DNA of 64,000 bases from Sphingopyxis sp. UBA6723 (GTDB lineage: Bacteria; Pseudomonadota; Alphaproteobacteria; Sphingomonadales; Sphingomonadaceae). Under the pieces are notes generated by a model. That model was not told the origin of the DNA. It saw only the letters and a program-made list of their open reading frames with translations, and ran no database searches. This document shows positions 42,951-51,376 of this stretch, piece after piece. The stretch spans positions 62,001 through 126,000 of the forward strand of contig NZ_DKIH01000010.1 of assembly GCF_002454115.1 (NCBI RefSeq), read 5' to 3'. Numbering within the stretch: position 1 is the first letter of the stretch; each line of letters starts with the position of its first letter. The translations under genes and the position numbers were made by a program.

Positions 42951-45212
42951 TCAGAAGGCCTGGGTCAGGGCAATGCCCCACGTCCGCCGCGGCCGCGGCG
43001 CGGCGTAGCTCCAAACGCCCTGCACGTCATAGCCGATCGTCCAACCCTTTTCGTTCGCCAGATTCTTGCCGAACAGGCTGACCGTCGTCTGGTTGAACCG
43101 CGCGTTGATCGACGCGTCGACCAGATATTGGCCGCTGTTGCGCAGGTTCGGGTTGTTGAGGAAGGTGATCTCGTGCCCCCCGATATAATGAACATCACCC
43201 GCAATCCATGCCGACGCATTGCTGCCGATGTCGGCCTCGTAAATCCCGCCCAGGCTCCAGGTCCATTTCGGCGCTCGGCGGATCTTCAGGAACGAGGCAT
43301 CGACGGGGGTGCCGGTGCTGTAGATGTCGCCGAAGAAATCCTTATATTTCGCATCGAGATAGCCCATGTTACCGCTGAGCGTGAAACCATCGAAGAGGCG
43401 CGCGGTCAGGTCGAGTTCAACCCCCTTGAACTCCGCCGAAGAAGCGTTGATCGTGCGGTTCTCGCGGCCCGTCGATGTGCCGGGCGCCGGAACGTCCAGA
43501 TCCTGCTGCATATCCTTGTATTTCATCAGGAACGCCGCGCCGTTCAGGCGCACGCGCCCGCCAGCGAACTCGGTCTTGAAACCGGCCTCGTAATTGTCGA
43601 GCGTTTCGGGATCATAGGGGATCGTCGCCGCGCCAAGCGTTGCGGGGCGTCCGTTGAATCCGCCACCGCGATAGCCGCGCGACCACAAGGCATAGACCAT
43701 CGCTTCGTCGGTCAGTTCGTAGCGGAGCGAAACACGCGGGGTGAATTTCTTCCAGCTCTCCTTGACCGGAGCGGCCATGACAATCGAACCCGGAAGCGTT
43801 GCAATCGGGTTCGCTTCGACCGTGGTGCCATAGATTAAGACCGGCAGATCGTTGACGATGCTGGACTTCTTGTCCTTCGTATAACGCGCGCCGACGGTCA
43901 GCGTCAGCTTGTCGAACAGTTCGTAGTCGCCTTCGCCATAAATCGCCCACGACTTGTTCGTCTGCGTCACGTCCTGCGCGCTGGTCAGCAGCGGCGGTCC
44001 AGCAAAGCCGATATAGTTTTTGAGATTGATCGTATAACGCGAATCCCAGAAATAGGCGCCAAGCACGAAGCTCAGCGGACCAGTTCCGCCCTTCGTCAGG
44101 CGCAGCTCATTAGTCGTCTGGCGCCAGCGCGCAGGCCGGTCGGTGTGATAAAGCGTCTGCGGTCCGGCGTCGAAATCCTGGTTGATTTCCTCGTCGGTTT
44201 TCAGCCAGCCGAAAATATAATCGACCTGCATGTCGGATCCGACGTCATAGGTCGCCTTGGCGATCGCCATGTCGAGCTTGAACGTCGCATTGCGCTCCAG
44301 CCGCCCGTCCGAAACGCTGACATAGCGATCGCCTGAAGTCGGCTCGCCCGGCGACGGCGAGCATTGCGCGTAAGCGACGCAGAACAGGTCGGTCGGCCGG
44401 TTGACCGCTAACAGCTGCGGCGGATCCTGCCGTGTTTTCTGATGGTCGTAACTCAGCTGGATGTCGAGATTGTCGGTCGGCTCGAACAGCAACGCAGCCG
44501 ACAAGGCATAGAATTTCGAGCGCTGGCCGGGCTGGTCCTGAACGCGGTTATAGATATAGCCGTCGGACTTTTCATAAGCGCCGCTGACCTTGACCGCGAC
44601 ATTCTCGGACAATCCGGTGCTGGCAACGCCTTCGATCTTCCAGGTGTCGAACCGCCCATAAGTCAGCCGCGCCTTGCCGGTCAGGTCATAGGTCGGGCGC
44701 GAACGGGCGAGGTTGATAACGCCGCCGGTGGCATTGCGCCCAAACAGCGTCCCTTGCGGGCCACGCAGCACTTCGACCCGGTCGATGTCGATTGCTTTCA
44801 GCAAGCTACCCGAGCTTTGACCGATATACACATCGTCGAACACCACGCCGACCGCCGGATCGACCGATTTTTCGACATCGGCGACACCGATACCGCGAAT
44901 GTAGACGGCGGCCACGCCGCCCGGCCCCTGCTGGGTATCGTCGATGACAATGTTGGGCGAGGAATCGGCGAAGTCGCGGACGTCGGAATCGAAACGCCGG
45001 TCGAGCTCGCCGGCCGACAGCGCGCTGATCGACGCCGGCACGTCCTGCATGCTTTCTTCGCGCTTGCGCGCGGTAACGACAATTTCTTCGAGTCCGCCCG
45101 ACGATGCCGCCGAGGTCTCGCCGCTCGCGTCCTGCGCGCTCGCGGCCGATGCCGGACAGATTATCATTGCAGCGGTAGCGAGCAGGCTCGCGGTTTTGAC
45201 GCGATCGGTCAT
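42951..45212 (-). CDS. TonB-dependent outer-membrane receptor
   Basis: 753-aa receptor. A signal peptide (about 1-26, ending ASAASAQ) is followed by a TonB box-like EEIVVTARKREE (about 41-52), plug domain with RGIGVADVEKSVDP and VEVLRGPQGTLFGRNATGG, a 22-strand barrel, and C-terminal aromatic Phe (ALTQAF). It is of the sphingomonad hydrophobic-substrate type, not an obvious siderophore receptor. Start: ATG 45212 lies 8 bases from GGGAGAG; ATG 45218 is closer than usual. First gene of the receptor operon, divergent from the SDR at 45489. Confidence 0.93.
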   Translation of the reverse strand: MTDRVKTASLLATAAMIICPASAASAQDASGETSAASSGGLEEIVVTARKREESMQDVPASISALSAGELDRRFDSDVRDFADSSPNIVIDDTQQGPGGVAAVYIRGIGVADVEKSVDPAVGVVFDDVYIGQSSGSLLKAIDIDRVEVLRGPQGTLFGRNATGGVINLARSRPTYDLTGKARLTYGRFDTWKIEGVASTGLSENVAVKVSGAYEKSDGYIYNRVQDQPGQRSKFYALSAALLFEPTDNLDIQLSYDHQKTRQDPPQLLAVNRPTDLFCVAYAQCSPSPGEPTSGDRYVSVSDGRLERNATFKLDMAIAKATYDVGSDMQVDYIFGWLKTDEEINQDFDAGPQTLYHTDRPARWRQTTNELRLTKGGTGPLSFVLGAYFWDSRYTINLKNYIGFAGPPLLTSAQDVTQTNKSWAIYGEGDYELFDKLTLTVGARYTKDKKSSIVNDLPVLIYGTTVEANPIATLPGSIVMAAPVKESWKKFTPRVSLRYELTDEAMVYALWSRGYRGGGFNGRPATLGAATIPYDPETLDNYEAGFKTEFAGGRVRLNGAAFLMKYKDMQQDLDVPAPGTSTGRENRTINASSAEFKGVELDLTARLFDGFTLSGNMGYLDAKYKDFFGDIYSTGTPVDASFLKIRRAPKWTWSLGGIYEADIGSNASAWIAGDVHYIGGHEITFLNNPNLRNSGQYLVDASINARFNQTTVSLFGKNLANEKGWTIGYDVQGVWSYAAPRPRRTWGIALTQAF

Positions 45213-45304
45213 GATCATTTCTCTCCCATCGACGGGCGTATGATTTTCTCGCGAATGCGGTGTGCATCTGTTGCGAGTCACGCTCCGAGGACAGATTGAC
45301 GCAC

Positions 45305-45325
45305 TTGCTTGCTTTCGACAAGCAA
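45305..45325. promoter_or_regulatory. Candidate operator 1, TTGCTTG-N7-CAAGCAA
   Basis: A perfect 7-bp inverted repeat with 7-bp spacer, about 95 bp upstream of the TonB-receptor start in the divergent 276-bp promoter. Related to the sites at 45420 and 38763. Confidence 0.55.
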
Positions 45326-45419
45326 ATTTTATTCAGCGCCAGTGATGGTTACGCCAATGTCAATCTATCCATATGATTCATCTGTATTTTAAATGGTATC
45401 CAAACGGTCCATAACATTC

Positions 45420-45440
45420 TTGCTTGTTCTCATCTAGTAA
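45420..45440. promoter_or_regulatory. Candidate operator 2, TTGCTTG-N7-CTAGTAA
   Basis: Imperfect inverted repeat with the same 7-bp spacing as operator 1, about 50 bp upstream of the plus-strand SDR start. One arm reads TTACTAG in reverse complement, close to the TTGCTAG arm at 38763. Confidence 0.5.
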
Positions 45441-45488
45441 GTGTGCAACAAGATTCGTAACGATAAAAACGGATTGGGAGAGAGCATA

Positions 45489-46241
45489 ATGGCAGGCCGG
45501 CTGGACGGTAAGTCGGCGTTGATCTCGGGCGGCGCGAGCGGTCTGGGCGAAGCGCAAGCGATTCTGTATGCACGCGAGGGCGCGTCGGTGCTGATCGGCG
45601 ATGTGCAGGCGGAAAAGGGCCATGCGGTCGTCGCCGCGATCACCAGCGAAGGCGGCAAGGCGGCCTTCATCCACCTCGACGTGACCGATTCCGGCAATTG
45701 GGACAGGGCCGTTGCCGATGCCGTCGCGCGCTTCGGCCAGTTGACGACGCTGGTCAACAATGCGGGCATCTTCCACCCCGGCGGGATCGTCGATGAAACG
45801 CAGCAAGGTTGGGACCGCATGATCGCGATCAACCAGACCGCGGTGTTTCTGGGGATGAAAGCCGCCGCCCCGGCCCTGCTCGCCTCCGGCAACGCGGCCA
45901 TCGTCAATATCAGCTCGCTCTATGGCCTCATCGGCAGCCCGAACGCCATCTCCTACCACGCCTCGAAAGCGGCGGTGCGCGTGATGGGAAAGGCCGGGGC
46001 GCTCGAATTTGCCAAGCAGGGCATTCGCGTCAACACCATCTTTCCCGGCCAGATCAAGACCCCGATCCTGGGTGACATCACCCCCGAACAGGATGCCGCG
46101 ATCAAGGCCTCGATTCCGATGGGCATCGTCGGCGATCCAATGGATATCGCCTACGCCAGCCTCTACCTCGCATCGGATGAAGCCAAATATGTGTCCGGGG
46201 CCGAACTGTGGGTCGATGGCGCCTGGTACGCGGGACAATGA
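45489..46241 (+). CDS. SDR family oxidoreductase (3-hydroxysteroid-dehydrogenase-like)
   Basis: 250-aa classical SDR: SGGASGLGEAQA at the cofactor site, Asp near VLIGDVQ suggesting NAD preference, NNAGIF, NISSLYG, active-site YHASK, and C-terminal VDGAWYAGQ. The ATG at 45489 follows GGGAGAGAGC. It resembles cyclopentanol/3-alpha-hydroxysteroid dehydrogenases, which would oxidise a cyclic alcohol to the ketone used by the Baeyer-Villiger enzyme. First gene of the plus-strand catabolic operon. Confidence 0.9.
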   Translation: MAGRLDGKSALISGGASGLGEAQAILYAREGASVLIGDVQAEKGHAVVAAITSEGGKAAFIHLDVTDSGNWDRAVADAVARFGQLTTLVNNAGIFHPGGIVDETQQGWDRMIAINQTAVFLGMKAAAPALLASGNAAIVNISSLYGLIGSPNAISYHASKAAVRVMGKAGALEFAKQGIRVNTIFPGQIKTPILGDITPEQDAAIKASIPMGIVGDPMDIAYASLYLASDEAKYVSGAELWVDGAWYAGQ

Positions 46242-46272
46242 TTGTGGCCGCGCGCGCAAGGAAGAACCGCTG

Positions 46273-47565
46273 ATGGCTTGGGATTTTTCGACCGACCCCG
46301 AATTTCAGGCCGAACTCGACTGGATGGTCGCGTTTGTGCGCGAGGAGGTCGAGCCGCTCGACCTCGTATTTCGCGGGCCAGCAGACCCATTTGATCCGGC
46401 GGGCAAGGCGCGCAGGATCATGCGACCGCTCCAGCAAATCGTCAAAGATCGAGGCCTGTGGGCCTGTCATCTCGGCCCGGAACTCGGCGGCGCGGGATTT
46501 GGCCAGGTCAAGCTTGGCCTCATGAACGAAATCCTCGGACGAAGCAGATTTGCCCCGGTCGTATTCGGAACGCAGGCGCCCGACACCGGCAACGCCGAAA
46601 TCCTTGCGCGCTTCGGTACTACCGAACAAAAAGCAAAGTATCTCCAACCGCTGCTCGATGGCGAGATCGTCTCCTGCTATTCGATGACCGAACCGCAGGC
46701 GGGCGCCGATCCTGGTGAATTCACCTGTCAGGCGCATCTCGATAGCGACGAATGGATCATCAATGGCGAAAAATGGTTCGCCAGCCACGCCTGCATCGCC
46801 GAATTCCTGATCGTCATGGTCATTACCGACCCCGAAGTTCCGGTGCATAACGGCTCGACGATGCTGATCGTCCCGCAGGGCACCCCGGGGCTGGAGATCG
46901 TCCGCAACACTGCGGTGGGTCCGAAAGACGAGATCGGCAGCGGCGTGCACGGCTATCTGAGGTTCACCAATTGCCGCGTGCCCGAGGCAAGCCGACTCGG
47001 CCCGGTCGGCGAAGGCTTCAAGGTCGCGCAGTCGCGGCTTGGCGGCGGCCGCATCCATCATGCAATGCGCACTGTTGGCATGCTGAACAAGGCGATGGAC
47101 TATATGAAGGAACGTGTCGTCAGCCGCACCACCAAGGGCGAACGCCTGGCCGACAAGCAGATGGTCCAGGAAAAGATTGCCGACAGCTACACCCAGATTC
47201 TGCAATTCCGGCTGCACGTCCTCTACGCCGCCTGGCTGCTCGACCGCGACAAAAGCTATACGCGTCCGGTGCGCCGTGAAATCAGCGCGATCAAGGCGGC
47301 GATGCCCGGCGTGCTGAAAGACGTCATCTATCGCGCGCTCCATCTCCACGGCTCGCTCGGCATGTCGAACGAAACCCCGCTGATGGACATGTGGCAATAT
47401 GTCCCGGAAATGGGGATCGTCGACGGCCCGACCGAGGTCCACAAGATCGGCGTCGCCAAGGACATCTTGCGCGACGTCATCCCGTTCGATGGCCCTTTCC
47501 CCAGCTATCATGTGCCGGCGCAGCTCGCCGCTGCGCGCGAGAAATTTGCTGCCTACCTCGATTGA
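46273..47565 (+). CDS. Acyl-CoA dehydrogenase family protein
   Basis: 430-aa FAD enzyme introducing an alpha-beta double bond into an acyl-CoA. YSMTEPQAGADP is the flavin/substrate motif; WIINGEKWFASHA, GGGRIHHAMRTVG and the C-terminal LHLHGSLGMSNETPL/GPTEVHKI region are typical. It belongs to the long-chain, ACAD10/11-like group that goes with APH-like proteins, matching the kinase-like gene at 41186. The catalytic Glu is expected near the C-terminal GPTEVHK segment. SDR lies 31 bp upstream. Confidence 0.92.
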   Translation: MAWDFSTDPEFQAELDWMVAFVREEVEPLDLVFRGPADPFDPAGKARRIMRPLQQIVKDRGLWACHLGPELGGAGFGQVKLGLMNEILGRSRFAPVVFGTQAPDTGNAEILARFGTTEQKAKYLQPLLDGEIVSCYSMTEPQAGADPGEFTCQAHLDSDEWIINGEKWFASHACIAEFLIVMVITDPEVPVHNGSTMLIVPQGTPGLEIVRNTAVGPKDEIGSGVHGYLRFTNCRVPEASRLGPVGEGFKVAQSRLGGGRIHHAMRTVGMLNKAMDYMKERVVSRTTKGERLADKQMVQEKIADSYTQILQFRLHVLYAAWLLDRDKSYTRPVRREISAIKAAMPGVLKDVIYRALHLHGSLGMSNETPLMDMWQYVPEMGIVDGPTEVHKIGVAKDILRDVIPFDGPFPSYHVPAQLAAAREKFAAYLD

Positions 47566-47590
47566 CGCACGACCGCGCAAGGAGCCCGAC

Positions 47591-48058
47591 ATGACCGAAC
47601 CCACCGACCTTGAACAGCGTCTCGACCGCGTCGAAAGCCGCTTTGCGATGCACGACCTGGTCAGCGATTATTGCCATGGCTTTGACAAGCACGACTGGGA
47701 CCGCTTCAGCGCGATCTGGTGGCCCGACGCGGTGTGGGACATCGGCCCGCCCTTTGGAAAATTCGAAGCCAGCGAGGGCATCGCGCATGTGACCAAGGAA
47801 ATTCTTTGGCCTGCCTGGCGTGCATCGAGCCACTTCACCACCAATCTCGTTGTCGCCTTCGAAGGCAACGACCGCGCGACCGGCATGTGCGACGTCGACT
47901 GCATCGGCACGACCTCAGACGGACAAGCACAAACGGTGAGCGCGAGCTATTTCGATACCTTCGAGCGGCGCGACGGCGTCTGGAAGATCGCGCACCGCAA
48001 GGTGAAGATGTACCACTTCAACCCGCTGCCCGGCGTGACATTGTCCGCCCCGCAATAG
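47591..48058 (+). CDS. SnoaL-like/NTF2-fold protein
   Basis: 155-aa protein of the SnoaL-4 type: FAMHDLVSDYCHGFDKHDWDRF, then WWPDAVWDIGPP, and C-terminal YFDTFERRDGVWKIAHRKV. This group includes steroid/aromatic-ring isomerases, dehydratases and small dioxygenase subunits. The Tyr, His and Asp residues in the first segment are candidates for the active site. AAGGAG precedes ATG 47591. Third gene of the plus-strand operon. Confidence 0.83.
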   Translation: MTEPTDLEQRLDRVESRFAMHDLVSDYCHGFDKHDWDRFSAIWWPDAVWDIGPPFGKFEASEGIAHVTKEILWPAWRASSHFTTNLVVAFEGNDRATGMCDVDCIGTTSDGQAQTVSASYFDTFERRDGVWKIAHRKVKMYHFNPLPGVTLSAPQ

Positions 48059-48066
48059 GAGCATTC

Positions 48067-48873
48067 ATGGCGTATCTCGAAACCGATGACGGCGGCCGCG
48101 TCTATTATGAGCACCACCGCGCGCCCCAATTGCCGGTCGTACTGATCCACGGCTGGGGCATGTCGGGCGATTATTGGGCCTCGGCGATCGAAGCCCTGCT
48201 GGCGGACGGCCATGGCGCAATCGTCGTCGATCACCGCGGCTGCGGCCGCTCCGACCGCGACTTTGCCGATATGTCGATCGGCGCCATCGCGCGCGATGTC
48301 GCGGCGATCGTCGATCGCTGCGGCGCATCGCGCGTCGCGCTGAACGGCTGGTCGCTCGGCGGCGCCGTCGCTGTCGCGGCCGCCGAGCTACTTGGCGATC
48401 GGGTCGCCGGCCTGATCCTCACCTGCGGTGCATCGCCGCGCTATGTGCAAGGCGACGGTTTTCCGCACGGCGGAATGCCCGAGGACGTGCTCGGCATCGG
48501 CGCCGCGATCACTGCCGACCGCCCCGGCTTTTTCCGCGCCCTCGCCGAAGGGGCATCGGGCGAAGGCGCGAGCGAGGCGATGATCGGCTGGGTCGAGCGC
48601 GGTTTCCTCGCCACCGGCCCGCGCGCCAGCGCCACTCTCGCCGGCCTTGCAACGCTCGACCAGCGCGACCTGCTGGCATCCTTCGCCTTTCCGGTGCTGT
48701 CGATCGGCGGCGCGAACGATACCATCGCCGATCCGGCGATCGCGGGATTTGCCGCGAATTGCGCCGCGAACGGCACGCTGCTCACGATGGACACCGGCCA
48801 CTCGCCCCAACTGGAAAACCCCTCGGCCTATAACGAGGCGTTGCTCGCATTTGTCAGGAAGCTTGCCCGATGA
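48067..48873 (+). CDS. Alpha/beta-fold hydrolase
   Basis: 268-aa hydrolase. LIHGWGMSGDYW oxyanion region, nucleophile elbow NGWSLGGAVAV (Ser), acid in GGANDTIAD and His in DTGHSPQLENP. It resembles carboxyl-esterase/lactonase/C-C hydrolase families and could open the ester or lactone product of the Baeyer-Villiger enzyme. TAGGAG precedes the ATG; its stop overlaps the next gene (ATGA). Confidence 0.9.
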   Translation: MAYLETDDGGRVYYEHHRAPQLPVVLIHGWGMSGDYWASAIEALLADGHGAIVVDHRGCGRSDRDFADMSIGAIARDVAAIVDRCGASRVALNGWSLGGAVAVAAAELLGDRVAGLILTCGASPRYVQGDGFPHGGMPEDVLGIGAAITADRPGFFRALAEGASGEGASEAMIGWVERGFLATGPRASATLAGLATLDQRDLLASFAFPVLSIGGANDTIADPAIAGFAANCAANGTLLTMDTGHSPQLENPSAYNEALLAFVRKLAR

Positions 48874-50015
48874 CCACCGCGCCGCTCGACGATCTCGCTG
48901 CCCTGCTCGCCCCGTTGCACGCGCCCTTCACGTGCAAGTCGCTCAAGGCGCCGAACCGCTTCTGCATGGCGCCGATGTCGCGCTATTTCGCGCCCGGCGG
49001 GGTGCTGACCGACGACGGCGCCGAATATTATCGCCGCCGCGCCGCTGCGGGGATCGGCACAATCATCACCGAGGGCACCGGCGTTGCGATCGATCACACC
49101 GTCTCCGCCGACACCGTACCGATCTTCGCTGGCGAAACCCCTCTCGCCGCCTGGAAAGGCGCGGTCGACGCCGTCCATGCCGAAGGCGGCATGTTCGTCC
49201 CGCAATTATGGCACGTCGGCGGCTGCGCCGACTTCAACTATCCTGACTCGCCGCACGCGCCGCTGGTCAGCCCGTCGGGATTTGCCGGCCCCGATGTGCC
49301 GGGCGGCCGCGCGATGACCGATCGCGACATCGCCGATACCGTTGCTGCCTTCGCCGAATCGGCGCGCGCGGCCAAGGCTATCGGATGCGACGCGATCGAG
49401 CTTCACGGCGCGCATGGCTATATCTTCGACCAGTTCTTTTGGGACAAGACCAACCTGCGCAGCGATCGCTATGGCGGCCCGGACATCGCCGACCGCGCCA
49501 CCTTCGCCGCCGAAGTGGTTGCCGCCTGCCGCGCCGCAGTCGGTGAGGATTTTGCGATCATCTTCCGCGTGTCGCAGTGGAAAACCTACGATTATGACGT
49601 GAAACTGGCGCGCGATCCCGACGAAATGCACCGCTGGCTCGACCCGCTGGTGCGTGCGGGCGTCGACATCTTCCACGCCTCGCAGCGCCGCTTCTGGGAA
49701 CCCGAATATGCGGGCGATCCAAAGAATCTCGGCGGCTGGATCAAGGAAGTCACTGGCAAGCCCGTGATCACCGTCGGGTCAATCGGCATGGACCGCGATC
49801 TGATGCAGGATTTTGTCGAAGGTATTTCCTCGCCGATGCTGGGACGGCTGGAAGATCTGGCGGCGATGTACGAGCGCGGCGAATTCGACCTAGTGGCGCT
49901 GGGCCGCGTGCTCCTCGCCGATCCCAACTGGCTCGAAAAGGTCGAGCAACGCCGCTTCGAAGAACTGACCCCATATGACCGCGCAACGGCGCTCAAACAA
50001 TATGAGCATGATTGA
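48870..50015 (+). CDS. NADH:flavin oxidoreductase (old yellow enzyme family)
   Basis: 381-aa FMN TIM-barrel protein: APNRFCMAPMSRYFAPGG at the N-terminus, ELHGAHGYIFDQFFW (His-Gly-Ala-His-Gly substrate/FMN motif), DRYGGPDIADRA and GRVLLADPNWLEKV. Family members reduce activated C=C bonds of enones, which fits ring-ketone catabolism. ATGA overlap with the hydrolase gene. Last intact gene of the operon. Confidence 0.92.
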   Translation: MTTAPLDDLAALLAPLHAPFTCKSLKAPNRFCMAPMSRYFAPGGVLTDDGAEYYRRRAAAGIGTIITEGTGVAIDHTVSADTVPIFAGETPLAAWKGAVDAVHAEGGMFVPQLWHVGGCADFNYPDSPHAPLVSPSGFAGPDVPGGRAMTDRDIADTVAAFAESARAAKAIGCDAIELHGAHGYIFDQFFWDKTNLRSDRYGGPDIADRATFAAEVVAACRAAVGEDFAIIFRVSQWKTYDYDVKLARDPDEMHRWLDPLVRAGVDIFHASQRRFWEPEYAGDPKNLGGWIKEVTGKPVITVGSIGMDRDLMQDFVEGISSPMLGRLEDLAAMYERGEFDLVALGRVLLADPNWLEKVEQRRFEELTPYDRATALKQYEHD

Positions 50016-50156
50016 TATCGATGTTGGGCAAGGCCAGACGTTCGATCTGCGCGTCGTCGAAAGTCAGCATGCGGAAGCCGCCCGATCGCCCGGCCGGATG
50101 ATAAAGGATTTTGCCAGGTCGTGGCGCAAGCGCCCGCGAGAGCTATCGCAAGGTAA

Positions 50157-50702
50157 AAGCGCGCGATCGCTCGGATGGACGGGCCAGCCATCCTCGTCGG
50201 CCATAGCTGGGGCGGCACGGTCATCACCGAAGCCGGGGTCGACTCAAAGGTAGCGGGCCTCGTCTATGTGTCCGCGCTCTCCCCCGATACCGGCGAGACA
50301 ACCGCGCAGCAATATCAGGGGTTCGTTACACCGCCCGAGTTCGTTATCGACACCCAGAGCGACGGTTTCGGCTTCATCGATCTCGCGAAGTTCAAGGCCG
50401 GGTTCGCGGCGGATACGACCGATAGCGATGCAGCGTTTATGCGCGACTCGCAGGTCCCCATCAACATGTCGGCCTTCGGCACGACGCTGACTCAGGCCGC
50501 CTGGCGCAGCAAGCCGAGTTGGGCGGTGATCGCGACCGACGACAAGGCATTCGATCAGCGTATGCTCCAGCATATGGCGAAGCGCATGGGCGCCAAGGTC
50601 ACCGAGGTTGCTGCCAGTCACGCCGTCTTCATGACCCAGCCGAAAGTCGTCGCGGACGTGATCGACCAAGCTGCACAGGTAGCTTCGCGCAAATCCAAAT
50701 AA
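50157..50702 (+). pseudogene. 5'-truncated alpha/beta hydrolase
   Basis: Starting right after a TAA at 50154, the frame reads KRAIARMDGPAILVGHSWGG, then continues to a normal C-terminus (VIATDDKAFDQRM..., ASHAVFMTQP with the catalytic His). In full-length relatives about 85-90 residues precede the GHSxGG elbow; here they are missing. The ATG at 50175 could still start a 175-aa protein lacking the first part of the fold, which would probably not fold. No homologous N-terminal half is visible in 50016-50156. Confidence 0.7.
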
Positions 50703-50741
50703 CGGACTTGCGCCCTTCCTTTCCCCCGGTGGCAGGGCGCC

Positions 50742-50771
50742 GGTAGGCGGGACCGACAGGTCTCGCCTACC
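50742..50771. terminator. 13-bp hairpin downstream of the hydrolase fragment
   Basis: GGTAGGCGGGACC and GGTCTCGCCTACC pair with one mismatch around a 4-base loop. The 50772-51011 stretch beyond it shows no gene I recognise. Confidence 0.5.
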
Positions 50772-51011
50772 TCCGATAATCGCCAGTCTTCGACCGGTTT
50801 TTCCGGTCAGATCAACAGCGGACGCGACGGGTCAGGCCGCGACGCCACTGCACGCGGTCGCACCGGTTCGGCGTGGCGGCCGAACGGGGGAACCTTCGGT
50901 CTCCAACCCTCCCCAAAGCATAAGTAAAACATGATGATCACCGAGGCTTTCCCCGGCTAGGACTCCCACTTTGCCCGGCGCGCTCGCAAGAATCAGACAA
51001 AGCCCAATGCC

Positions 51012-51289
51012 GAACTCAAGCGCAGCTATGACTTCATTGTCTATGGTGCAGGCTCATCGGGTTCATTCGCAATTCTACGGTCACCTATTGGCACCAATGC
51101 GGTACCGCCAAGATGGGACAGAACGACATGTCGGTCGTTGATGCCTCGCTCAGCGTCTACCGGATCGAAGGACTGCGCATCACCGACGCGTCGATCATGC
51201 CGCGTGTGACAACCGGGAATACGCAGGCGCCCTGCGCGATCATTGGCGAACAGGCCGCGACGCGTCTACGCCCAGAGCATGGCCTCTAG
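51012..51289 (+). pseudogene. Internally deleted GMC oxidoreductase (choline/alcohol dehydrogenase-like)
   Basis: The N-terminal FAD-binding start ELKRSYDFIVYGAGSSGS is followed within about 50 bp, in a different frame, by the family's C-terminus: VTYWHQCGTAKMGQ (catalytic His region), VVDASLSVYRIEGLRITDAS and GNTQAPCAIIGEQAA, to a TAG at 51289. About 450 residues of the normal protein are missing. A clear deletion relic. Confidence 0.8.
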
Positions 51290-51376
51290 AGCTGCCCCTC
51301 ATCCAAAGGCCTTTGATGGTCATAGCTCATCGCGCGCGGGAGCCGAACCGGCTCATCTGGACGCGTACCATCAGGC

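Noticed and set aside
42951..45212. Siderophore receptor
   Set aside because: Family architecture alone cannot distinguish substrates, but the operon neighbours are lipid/ketone-catabolic and no siderophore or iron gene is near.
49975..50253. 92-codon plus-strand frame spanning the old-yellow-enzyme stop and the hydrolase fragment
   Set aside because: It starts inside the oxidoreductase gene and shifts through the hydrolase core in the wrong frame; no recognisable protein.
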